Below are positions 57,248 through 64,000 of a stretch of 64,000 nucleotides of DNA, piece after piece. Position 1 is the stretch's first letter; each line of letters opens with the position of its first letter. The DNA is from Mycobacterium sp. URHD0025 (GTDB lineage Bacteria; Actinomycetota; Actinomycetes; Mycobacteriales; Mycobacteriaceae): positions 62,001-126,000 of the forward strand of contig NZ_AUEQ01000015.1 of assembly GCF_000426065.1 (NCBI RefSeq). Direction: 5' to 3'. The translations under genes and the position numbers were made by a program. The notes under the pieces were generated by a model. That model was given only the letters and a program-made list of their open reading frames with translations. It was not told the DNA's origin and did not search any database.

Positions 57248-57715
57248 ATGGCGATGGACGGCTCAGTCACGGTGCGGATGTCCGCGCCGGCAGACCGCAT
57301 CTGGGACCTGATCTCCGACGTACGTAACACCGGAAAGTTCTCGCCGGAGGTGATGGAAGCCGAGTGGCTCGGCGGTGCGACCGGACCCGCGCTGGGCGCC
57401 AGGTTCCGGGGCCACGTGAAGCGCAATGAGATCGGGCCCGTCTATTGGACGACCTGCGAGGTGACCGCCTGCGATCCGGGACGCGAGTTCGGTTTCGCGG
57501 TCCTGCTCGGCGACCGATCAGTCAACAACTGGCACTACCGGCTGACACCGGCAGGGGCGGAGACAGACGTCACCGAGTCGTTCCGGATGACCCCGGGGGC
57601 GTTCACCACCGTGTTCTCGGTACTCGGCGGACAGCTCCGTCGTCGCCGCAATGTCCGCGACATGCGCAAGACGCTGGAGCGGATCAAGGCCGTCGTGGAG
57701 AACGGCGAGAAATAA
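57248..57715 (+). CDS. SRPBCC-family (START-like) protein
   Basis: A 155-residue polyketide-cyclase/START-like protein: GSVTVRMSAPADRIWDLISDVRNTGKFSPEVMEAEWLGGATGPALGARFRGHVKRNEIGPVYWTTCEVTACDPGREFGFAV. The family forms a ligand cavity for hydrophobic molecules. ATG 57248 follows AGGAGGCGAACGCA, a very good ribosome site; the longer frame from 57218 is not needed. It lies between the MarR gene and the pentapeptide protein. Ligand unknown. Confidence 0.88.
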   Translation: MAMDGSVTVRMSAPADRIWDLISDVRNTGKFSPEVMEAEWLGGATGPALGARFRGHVKRNEIGPVYWTTCEVTACDPGREFGFAVLLGDRSVNNWHYRLTPAGAETDVTESFRMTPGAFTTVFSVLGGQLRRRRNVRDMRKTLERIKAVVENGEK

Positions 57716-57945
57716 AACGGTCGCGCCCGGCGTCCCTATTGACTGGCCGTCCTGCGGTCGGCCAAGTGAGCGTTTCCTGTGCGCCTCTATGCGAGAGCTG
57801 TGAATCGATGTGGATTCTTGCGGACCGCCGGGTGCGCTGGCGACACGACCTAAAGATTAGTTATGCTTAGCATCCGTGGGCGTGAAACGGGGCCCACACC
57901 TACTGGCACCTGAACATCTGGAAATCACGCGGTCGGGGAGTGATG

Positions 57946-57963
57946 TGACCAGGTCACTGGTCA
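57946..57963. promoter_or_regulatory. Inverted-repeat operator before the pentapeptide protein
   Basis: TGACCAG (57946-57952) and CTGGTCA (57957-57963) are perfect arms with a 4-base spacer. It is 16 bases before ATG 57980. A -10-like TATGCT box lies at 57862-57867 in the 264-bp gap. The regulator is unknown. Confidence 0.45.
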
Positions 57964-57979
57964 TCATCGAGAGGACGGC

Positions 57980-60163
57980 ATGACTGCACTCATCCCCCCA
58001 CCCCTCGACCTGCGCTCCCTGCAGCCCGCTGAGCCGCTGCCGCGGCGGCGCAGGTTCATCCCCCGGTCCCGCCGAGCCAAGGCCGCCGTCGCCGGTGGAC
58101 TGGTCGTGCTACTCGTCGCCGGGCTACTCGGCGCCACGTACAACACCTCACCCGGCGGTGCACTGTGGGGCCTGGCGAAAACGGTCTTCCCCGGGCACAC
58201 GCAAGACGTTGCCCTGGCCGGCGTCGTCGACGACCTGAAGACGGCACAGGAAATCCTCGGCACCGGACAACAGCCCACAGCGGACCAGTTGACCGACGCT
58301 CGCACGGCACTCAATCAGGCCAAGCAGAGCCTGGACTACGTGTCCCCGTCACCTGAGCGCACGAGTCTGCAGAACCTCTATCTGCAACTCACACAACAAC
58401 TCATGCAGTACACGCCCGACACGGTGCAGCGCCTCACGGCGCTGCCGGCACCGGCTCCGGCACCCCAAACGCCCGAGGTGCCCGAGGCGCCCGAGGCGGC
58501 GACACTGACCAGCGCGTCGGCGCCGACCTGGGGGTACGGGCCCCAAGGCGACGACGGGTTCGCCGCACCGCCGCCCGATGTTCCGCTCGCCCCGGCGGCG
58601 GACTGGCCTCAGCCGGTTGACCCTCCCCTGACACCGAACCTGGGATACCTCGGTTACTACGATCCGTCCTGGAACCAGCTCTACGGCTACGACTCCAACG
58701 ACTGGTACAACTACGACCTCGGCGGCTACAACCAGTACGGCTACGATTTTCTCGGCTTCGATCGGTGGGGCTACGACAGGTGGGGATACGACCGCTGGGG
58801 ATACGACCGTTGGGGATACAACTGGGCCGGCTACAACTGGGCCGGCTACGACCGGCACGGCTGGGACCGCAACGGCTGCAACGAATGGGGCCAGCGCCGC
58901 GACCACCCCGGTGACCCCCGCCGGCACGACTGGTACGACCGCCACCATCCCTACCGGCAGTACTACGACTGGAAGTTCCAACACCACGATCCGGTGTACC
59001 GCCGCACCCAGTGGAACAGGGCCCACGGCTTCAACCCGGATCGGTACCAGGACTGGAACCGGCACCGGGATTGGCACAATCCGCGCCACCGCGACTGGGC
59101 ACCGCCTCGTCCAGTCGTCAACGTGGACATCCACGTCTCGTTGCCGGTGGTGAACCTGAACGCCTCACTGTCGCAGTTCATCTCCGATGACAAGGCGACA
59201 GCCGGCACTCGACCGCTGATGAAGAGCCTCGCCGACAAATCCGCGCGTGACTTCACCAAGGAACTCTCGCCGCGGCGCAACGCCATCAGCGAACCGCTGG
59301 AATCGGCGCTGCGCAAGCGACCCGACACGGTCACCGCAAGCCGCGAGACATCAGTTGCACCACCGGCTTTGACCGCGCCTGTGCCGGCTACTCCGCCCTC
59401 GAAGGTGTCACCCGGGTTCACCGCACCCAAAGTTGACCCGGTGCCCGCCTACACTCCGCCGACTGCCGACAAGCCACGGGATAAGCATGAGCGTCAACGG
59501 GATAGCGTCTCGCCGGGAACGGATTCCGACCCGTCTTCCGGGGAGACTGCCACCCCGCCGAAGGCGGGCGACCCGGGCCATGGCGGGTCTCTGCCGCCCG
59601 AATTGAGGCCGCCGACCCCAGATTCTCCAGCCGACGCACCGTCGTCCGAACCGAAACCGCAGAGCCCGCACGACCCTGCGGCGACATCTCCCCGCGATGA
59701 CTCGGCACCTCGCCCGGACGATCCCGTTCGGGAGGCGCCCGCGCCGGAAACACCCGCACAGCAGGCGCCGGCCCGCGAAGAGCCTCCCCGGAAGCAGACC
59801 GCTCCGGAAGAACCGGCACAGACTCCGGTTCGTGAACGACCGCAGCGGAGTGCACCGGAACCAACGGCTGAGGCTCCTGCGCCCGAGGTCCCGGTCCAGC
59901 AAGCACCGCCGGTCCGCGAAGCGCCGGTCCAGCAAGCGCCGGCCCAGCAAGCACCGGTCCGCGAAGCGCCGGTCCAGCAAGCGCCGGCCCAGCAAGCACC
60001 GGTCCGAGAGGCACCGCCAGTGCGGGAGGCGCCCGCCAGGCAGAGGCCAGAGCGGCAGGCACCGCCCGTACGCGAGGCGCCGCGGTCTGATCCGGGTCCG
60101 CGTCAGGCGCCCGAGCAGCCGCGGTCGAAGGGGCCCAAGTGTTCGTCATTTCCGATGTGTTGA
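57980..60163 (+). CDS. Membrane-anchored protein with aromatic pentapeptide repeats and Pro/Gln-rich tail
   Basis: A 727-residue protein with four zones. A basic N-terminus leads to one transmembrane helix at about 37-54 (AAVAGGLVVLLVAGLLGA), then a helical domain of about 90 residues (ALWGLAKTVFPGHTQDVALAGVVDDLKTAQEILG), DUF5667-like in look. Residues about 251-305 contain eleven pentapeptides of the form [DN]-x-aromatic-G-aromatic (DRWGY repeated four times), then a His/Arg/Trp-rich stretch. The last 200 residues are Pro/Ala/Gln-rich with a perfect 15-residue repeat, ending PKCSSFPMC. I do not recognise the protein. An envelope structural or adhesive role is speculation. Confidence 0.8.
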   Translation: MTALIPPPLDLRSLQPAEPLPRRRRFIPRSRRAKAAVAGGLVVLLVAGLLGATYNTSPGGALWGLAKTVFPGHTQDVALAGVVDDLKTAQEILGTGQQPTADQLTDARTALNQAKQSLDYVSPSPERTSLQNLYLQLTQQLMQYTPDTVQRLTALPAPAPAPQTPEVPEAPEAATLTSASAPTWGYGPQGDDGFAAPPPDVPLAPAADWPQPVDPPLTPNLGYLGYYDPSWNQLYGYDSNDWYNYDLGGYNQYGYDFLGFDRWGYDRWGYDRWGYDRWGYNWAGYNWAGYDRHGWDRNGCNEWGQRRDHPGDPRRHDWYDRHHPYRQYYDWKFQHHDPVYRRTQWNRAHGFNPDRYQDWNRHRDWHNPRHRDWAPPRPVVNVDIHVSLPVVNLNASLSQFISDDKATAGTRPLMKSLADKSARDFTKELSPRRNAISEPLESALRKRPDTVTASRETSVAPPALTAPVPATPPSKVSPGFTAPKVDPVPAYTPPTADKPRDKHERQRDSVSPGTDSDPSSGETATPPKAGDPGHGGSLPPELRPPTPDSPADAPSSEPKPQSPHDPAATSPRDDSAPRPDDPVREAPAPETPAQQAPAREEPPRKQTAPEEPAQTPVRERPQRSAPEPTAEAPAPEVPVQQAPPVREAPVQQAPAQQAPVREAPVQQAPAQQAPVREAPPVREAPARQRPERQAPPVREAPRSDPGPRQAPEQPRSKGPKCSSFPMC
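58730..58894 (+). repeat. Eleven 15-bp repeats encoding aromatic pentapeptides
   Basis: Successive units are NQYGY, DFLGF, DRWGY x4, NWAGY x2, DRHGW, DRNGC and NEWGQ. The period of five residues is strict. Glycine at position 4 and an aromatic at position 5 define it. Confidence 0.85.
59912..60016 (+). repeat. 45-bp perfect tandem repeat (VREAP VQQAP AQQAP)
   Basis: Two identical 45-bp units (59912-59956 and 59957-60001) encode VREAPVQQAPAQQAP, and a partial third (VREAP) follows. The perfect DNA identity indicates recent duplication or slippage; copy number may vary between strains. Confidence 0.85.
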
Positions 60164-60182
60164 GCATCGTTGTCCCGCATGA

Positions 60183-60758
60183 TCACTCACGCCGCTTCCG
60201 GAACAGCATGTACACCAGGCGTCCGATCAATCCGAGCGTCGCGAGCACAACTACCAAGGTCGCCACGGCGGGGAACCCGGACTTGACGCCGGCGACGATG
60301 CTGTCCGCCAGGTTCGGGGGCCCCACCGTGACAGTCACCGCGTAACGCCGACACACCTTGCCGCCGTTGTCGGATTCAACGAGGCCGATCCGCGCGGTCC
60401 CGGTGTGCCGCGCGCGATACCTCTCGGTGTTGGTGCCGTTGCCGTTCCCGGCTGGTGGCTTTCGGCCAGGCTCGTAGCGCTGGCCCAGAAACTCCACTGT
60501 GTCAGGACCGGAGTTGTGGTCTTCACGCCACTGACAGCCGGTCACGTCGTAATCGTCGGCGAGCACGATGTCGAAGAGCTGACCCGCGCGGAGTTGGATA
60601 TGGTCACCGTTGTCGTCATCGGTGGCGATCACATCCGGCTGCGGCGCGCACCCAGCCGCCATCAATACGAGGCAGCACAACACCGCAACCTTCAACAGCC
60701 CGCGGCGGGCAACAAGGGCCGCGCCAAGACCTTTGCCGATCAGCGCCCAGGGATACAT
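60183..60758 (-). CDS. Chagasin-like (I42) putative lipoprotein with C-terminal helix
   Basis: A 191-residue exported protein. The N-terminus has a hydrophobic stretch ending in a lipobox (VLCCLVLMAAGC, Cys at about 37). The domain that follows has the chagasin-type cysteine-protease-inhibitor pattern: IQLRAGQLFDIVLADDYDVTGCQWRED (the TTGYxW loop is here VTGCQW), then ERYRARHTGTARIGLVES and YAVTVTVG. A C-terminal transmembrane helix (PAVATLVVVLATLGLIGRLVYMLF) is atypical for a lipoprotein. It converges on the pentapeptide gene and is the next gene after embB on the same strand. Confidence 0.7.
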   Translation of the reverse strand: MYPWALIGKGLGAALVARRGLLKVAVLCCLVLMAAGCAPQPDVIATDDDNGDHIQLRAGQLFDIVLADDYDVTGCQWREDHNSGPDTVEFLGQRYEPGRKPPAGNGNGTNTERYRARHTGTARIGLVESDNGGKVCRRYAVTVTVGPPNLADSIVAGVKSGFPAVATLVVVLATLGLIGRLVYMLFRKRRE

Positions 60759-60791
60759 TCTGCGATCGTATGGGCCCGGCCCTCACGCTTC

Positions 60792-63700
60792 TCACGGTCC
60801 GATGCGGATCGGGGCCGGGTTCCACAGGCCGCTGCGGGTGGCGGTACCCAGGTCGAGGTGCGCTTCGGGGGCGTCGACGATGGGTTCGAAACGGCGCAGA
60901 GAGCCCCAATCGCGTCCCCAGTCGCGCGACAGGTACGTGGGGATGACGTGGGCGCGCAACAAGAGATCGGTGATGCCGAGTGGCCCGCCGTTGTCTCCGC
61001 TCTGCCAGGTGTCGGGCATCTCGACCTTGGCCGGATAGTCCGGGGAGATCCGGTATTTGGGGATCTGAGTGACACCGTTGGCATGCTGCATGGGCTGCTG
61101 ACACGGGAACACCAGTCCCACGGCCCAGTCCAGCAGCACCGGTTCCGTGGACCCCAAATACTCTTGTACCGAACGCAATTCGGGCATGCGGGGCGGCGTG
61201 ACGGCCACCCAGTCACCGACGTTGAGCGAACGGTCGTCGGCAATCACCCGGACGAAGCGGGCATCGGTGGGGATCTGCGCGCGGGGGAAACGCAAGTTGC
61301 GCCAAGCGGGCTGCGGACCGATGTCATACGGGGTGAGCCGGCCACCGGGTACCGGGGTGCCGTCGGGTCCCGGTGTTCCGTATTCGAGAGCGACGGTCTG
61401 CGCTGCAGTGTGTCCGGACAACACGCTGTTGCCGGTGATGGTGCCGGCGGCAGTGATCACAACGAGCGGGTGGTCTTCGTCTTCTGCCGGAAGTCGATAC
61501 CACGCCGAGGTCAACGTACCGACTTGTTGAGGCCCGACGGTGAAGCTACCCGCCATGGGGACGCGCGCGGGGTCCAGTCCGTAGGGCAGCACGACGCTGG
61601 ACCCGTTGATCCCGGCCTGGCCCAGAGCGGTGGGCGCGTCCCAGTCGTAATCGGTTCCGGACTTGGGTTGGCTTTGCCAGATGGCCTCGGCCAGCGTGTG
61701 TTCGGGCACTCCATCGGGACTGAAGCTGATCGGTTCACTGCCTCCCAGTGGCCCCAGTGCGCCGTAGCGTCCGGGCAGGGGGGTCAGAAATCCGGTGTTG
61801 GGATCGGGTTCGACGAAGACGTCGTCGGCGAGCCCGCACCCGCCGGTCAGCTCGCGCAGGTTGGCCCACCCGTTGGAGTAGCTGGGGTACTCCTTGATCG
61901 CTCCGGTCAGCATCGAGCCGACGGACACCACCACCATGAGCCCTGCCGCCACCGGCACGGGTGCAGTAGTCACCACGCGGACCAACCGCGGTTCGGAACC
62001 TGTGGGACCGGCCAGGTGCAACCAACCGGCATAGCCGGCGGTCAGCAGACTCATGGCGAAAAGGACCGCGCTGACGGTGACCGGTCCCCAGTGCGGACTG
62101 CTGTCGTTGAACGGCACCCCGTAGCTGGAGACGTACCAGTAGCCATTGGTGGATGCGAAACACACAGCGAGAACGAAAAGTACGGTCGCCACGAAGGCCA
62201 CCCGGTTGCGCGCCGAGCGCAGCACCATCGGCCCGAGCAGTACGGTGGCCACCGCGGCCATGGCGGCGCCGACGGCGGCGAACAACCCGAAATGGTGGAT
62301 CCACTTTGTCGGAGCGAACGTCAGCAGGAACAGGGTGGCGAAGATGACACCCATCAAGCGCCACACCGGTCCGGTGGCGATGCCTGGAATCCGCTTGCGC
62401 CGCAACAACAACAGTATCGACGGGAACAAGCACGCCATCGTGATCAGAATCCCGAAACGACGCGACACGGCGGCGTCGGTGGTCGGCAGGACCAGATAGA
62501 AGTACCGCAGATTCTCCGTGTACCAGGGCTGAGCGGGCCCGATCGTCGTGCGTACGGCGGTGGCCTCGCGCACCGCGGCGATGGTCTGGTCGGCGAAGAT
62601 CACCGTCAGCACTACGACCCCGGCCGCCGCCAACGGCAACAGCACCGGCCAGATCCCAACCGTTTTCGCGCGGGCGACGATGATGCGCAGGATCGGACGC
62701 CCACCTGCCAGCAGAACGGCAACAGCGATGATGCCGGTGGGCTGGATCCCGAGCGTGAATGCGGCTACGACGATCGCCAGCCCTACCGGCGTTGCACGGC
62801 GGGTCATGATGGCGCGTTCGACGAGCACGTAGGTGATCAGGGCGCCGGTGGCGATCTGGCCTTCGGGGCGCAGTCCGTTGTTGAACGGCATCCACGCTGC
62901 GATGAACACCAGCGCCGCAGCCCACACCGCTGCGCGGTTGCCTGCCACCGCCGGACCGAGTCGGGGCAGCACCTCACGGGAGAGCAAGAGCCAGCACGCC
63001 AACGCGCAGAACAGATCCGGCAGGCGCAACCACAGGCTGGCGTGGCTGACATGGGTCATGGCGGCGATCAGTTCGTAGTACCAACCGAACGGGTCCTCGG
63101 GGCTGCCGAACCAGCGGAAGTAGTTCGCCATGTAACCGGCATGGCTGGCGGTGTTGGCCATGCCGAACTGATAACCGTCATCCGAAGATCCCGCGCCGGC
63201 GACGAACCAGAACACCGACACCGCGATCACAGTCGCGTCCACCGCGTTGAAATAGCGCCACCGAGCGGGAATGAGTCGCCGCCCGCGGCGCCCGTCGAGA
63301 CGGTCGAGGCGCCACAATGCCAGCAGGCCAACAACAGTGGCCAGAATTCCGGCTACCATCGCCGCGGATTTCAGCGGTGACGGAGTACTGGTGAAGCGGG
63401 TGTCGATCGTCGCGGACAACGACAGCCCGGACGGCGCCGGACCGGTTAGATCGGTGAACACACCCACGATCTGGGGACGTAGGTTCGGGTCGGCATATCC
63501 GCCCCGCAGTGTGGTGCCGGTGTCGGGATCTTTCAGTCCGTCCACCGTGGCGAACGTGCCCGCCGTCGACGAGGACACGTCCAGCCGCTGACAAGCCGGG
63601 TCCGCCATTCGGTTGCGCGGCACGCTGAGGATGACGATATTGCGTGCGGTGACATCGACGCGCTGCGTGGTGGCCCTCACGAACAGCCCGTTGAGCATCG

Positions 63701-64000
63701 CCTCCTTGCCGGCTGCCGGCGCCGTCCCCAGCACCAGCTCAGTGCCAGTCGACATCTCGCGAATCACAGAGCACGGCACCGATGCCGTCAAGGACACCGG
63801 TGTCAACGAGATCAGCGGCGCGGTGACACTGCCCAATTGCCCGGCCTGTGGCCAGTTCAGTGTCGACGTCGTCTGCACGACCGGCAGTACCGGAATGAGC
63901 ACACTGGCGACAAACCCCACCAGGCCCGCCACGACCGCCACGAGCCGGGTCACTCGCAACGGCCGGCCCGATCGAGGCAACGGCTCTTCAACGGGTGCAC
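60792..64000 (-). CDS. embB: Arabinosyltransferase EmbB (N-terminus cut by window edge)
   Basis: Over 1060 residues are visible. The frame continues past the right edge (an in-frame TTG at 63980 is not the start). The sequence aligns throughout with M. tuberculosis EmbB: WPQAGQLGSVTAPLISLTPV near the start, SPEDPFGWYYELI, FNNGLRPEGQIATG, PTKWIHHFGLFAAVGAAMA, and the C-terminal TYLSRDWGRDWGSLRRFE and LDLGTATRSGLWNPAP. EmbB builds the terminal hexa-arabinofuranoside of arabinogalactan and is the ethambutol target. The drug-target loop reads DDGYQFGMAN, so the residues equivalent to I303 and L304 are Gln and Phe. The upstream gene, expected to be embA, is outside the window. Confidence 0.95.
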   Translation of the reverse strand, partial: APVEEPLPRSGRPLRVTRLVAVVAGLVGFVASVLIPVLPVVQTTSTLNWPQAGQLGSVTAPLISLTPVSLTASVPCSVIREMSTGTELVLGTAPAAGKEAMLNGLFVRATTQRVDVTARNIVILSVPRNRMADPACQRLDVSSSTAGTFATVDGLKDPDTGTTLRGGYADPNLRPQIVGVFTDLTGPAPSGLSLSATIDTRFTSTPSPLKSAAMVAGILATVVGLLALWRLDRLDGRRGRRLIPARWRYFNAVDATVIAVSVFWFVAGAGSSDDGYQFGMANTASHAGYMANYFRWFGSPEDPFGWYYELIAAMTHVSHASLWLRLPDLFCALACWLLLSREVLPRLGPAVAGNRAAVWAAALVFIAAWMPFNNGLRPEGQIATGALITYVLVERAIMTRRATPVGLAIVVAAFTLGIQPTGIIAVAVLLAGGRPILRIIVARAKTVGIWPVLLPLAAAGVVVLTVIFADQTIAAVREATAVRTTIGPAQPWYTENLRYFYLVLPTTDAAVSRRFGILITMACLFPSILLLLRRKRIPGIATGPVWRLMGVIFATLFLLTFAPTKWIHHFGLFAAVGAAMAAVATVLLGPMVLRSARNRVAFVATVLFVLAVCFASTNGYWYVSSYGVPFNDSSPHWGPVTVSAVLFAMSLLTAGYAGWLHLAGPTGSEPRLVRVVTTAPVPVAAGLMVVVSVGSMLTGAIKEYPSYSNGWANLRELTGGCGLADDVFVEPDPNTGFLTPLPGRYGALGPLGGSEPISFSPDGVPEHTLAEAIWQSQPKSGTDYDWDAPTALGQAGINGSSVVLPYGLDPARVPMAGSFTVGPQQVGTLTSAWYRLPAEDEDHPLVVITAAGTITGNSVLSGHTAAQTVALEYGTPGPDGTPVPGGRLTPYDIGPQPAWRNLRFPRAQIPTDARFVRVIADDRSLNVGDWVAVTPPRMPELRSVQEYLGSTEPVLLDWAVGLVFPCQQPMQHANGVTQIPKYRISPDYPAKVEMPDTWQSGDNGGPLGITDLLLRAHVIPTYLSRDWGRDWGSLRRFEPIVDAPEAHLDLGTATRSGLWNPAPIRIGP

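Noticed and set aside
57851..57870. IdeR/iron-box-like sequence TTAGTTATGCTTAG
   Set aside because: Only partial resemblance to the TTAGGTTAGGCTAACCTAA consensus; better explained as a -10 region.
59885..60010. Possible CRISPR-like array in the Pro/Gln-rich region
   Set aside because: The repeats are in-frame 45-bp coding units with no spacers, so they are a protein repeat.
60405..63380. 991-codon open frame on the plus strand opposite embB
   Set aside because: It mirrors embB, whose reading frame is supported along its length by recognisable EmbB motifs. High GC makes such antisense frames common, and its protein has no recognisable domain.
1..64000. tRNA, rRNA, tmRNA or a CRISPR array
   Set aside because: No cloverleaf, rRNA core sequence or spacer-repeat pattern was recognised on either strand.

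Overview
The window is high-GC actinobacterial DNA and almost certainly comes from a Mycobacterium, most likely a fast-growing or environmental species (Mycolicibacterium type). The diagnostic genes are an EmbB arabinosyltransferase, an MmpS/MmpL lipid exporter, the SigK/RskA/UfaA1 operon, a cutinase-like esterase, several F420-type luciferase-like oxidoreductases, a LigD/Ku end-joining pair in the mycobacterial POL-PE-LIG order, and many small secreted proteins. A cobF gene is present; M. tuberculosis is known to lack it. All gene names come from reading the sequence and from recalled families; no search was run.

Layout. Positions 1-5.6 kb hold an O-acyltransferase (cut by the left edge), a succinate-semialdehyde dehydrogenase, pgi, and a glycine-rich secreted repeat protein. 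A 277-bp element with perfect 28-bp inverted ends (5815-6091) follows. From 6.1 to 13.3 kb there are an SDR, a Fpg/Nei glycosylase, a FUSC exporter, a holin-like protein, cobF, an AurF-type diiron oxygenase fused to a DUF4873 tail, and an MFS transporter. From 13.4 to 17.0 kb lies a compact signalling cassette: CheB-like, STAS/HATPase, and CheR-PAS with a heptad-repeat linker. From 17.5 to 26.5 kb there is an LLM oxidoreductase behind a KstR-like operator, an MFS pump, fadE, rnhA, and a TetR-controlled hydrolase/quinone-reductase pair. The stretch 26.5-29.4 kb looks accessory: an LLM gene remnant, a second TetR, an NADP-binding reductase and two SnoaL-like proteins.

LigD (29.4-31.7 kb) and Ku (37.9-38.8 kb) flank a region carrying a possible secreted nuclease, a possible immunity protein and a membrane protein in one translationally coupled operon (31.9-34.1 kb), then a cutinase, a PfkB kinase and a divergent MocR/PNPOx pair. 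From 39 to 45.4 kb come small secreted proteins, an SDR with a second KstR-like site, mntH, and two adjacent gamma-glutamyl enzymes. The order pgi - SDR - fpg - ligD - ku - SDR - amine-dehydrogenase-like gene - mntH is, as I recall it, that of the M. tuberculosis Rv0946c to Rv0924c region, expanded by insertions.

The right third (46.2-56.4 kb) corresponds to the M. tuberculosis Rv0444c-Rv0451c region. An FAD oxidoreductase, a DUF1365 protein, UfaA1, a DUF1295 protein, SigK and RskA form one overlapping operon behind a SigK-type promoter. It is followed by an Hsp31/DJ-1 protein, a small membrane protein, mmpL and mmpS, and a MarR regulator. The window ends with an SRPBCC protein, a membrane-anchored protein with aromatic pentapeptide repeats, a chagasin-like lipoprotein and an embB gene cut by the right edge.

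The best candidates for something undescribed are the nuclease/immunity/membrane operon (31888-34064), the CheB/STAS-HATPase/CheR cassette in a non-motile lineage (13361-17027), the aromatic-pentapeptide protein (57980-60163) and the 277-bp IS-derived element (5815-6091).
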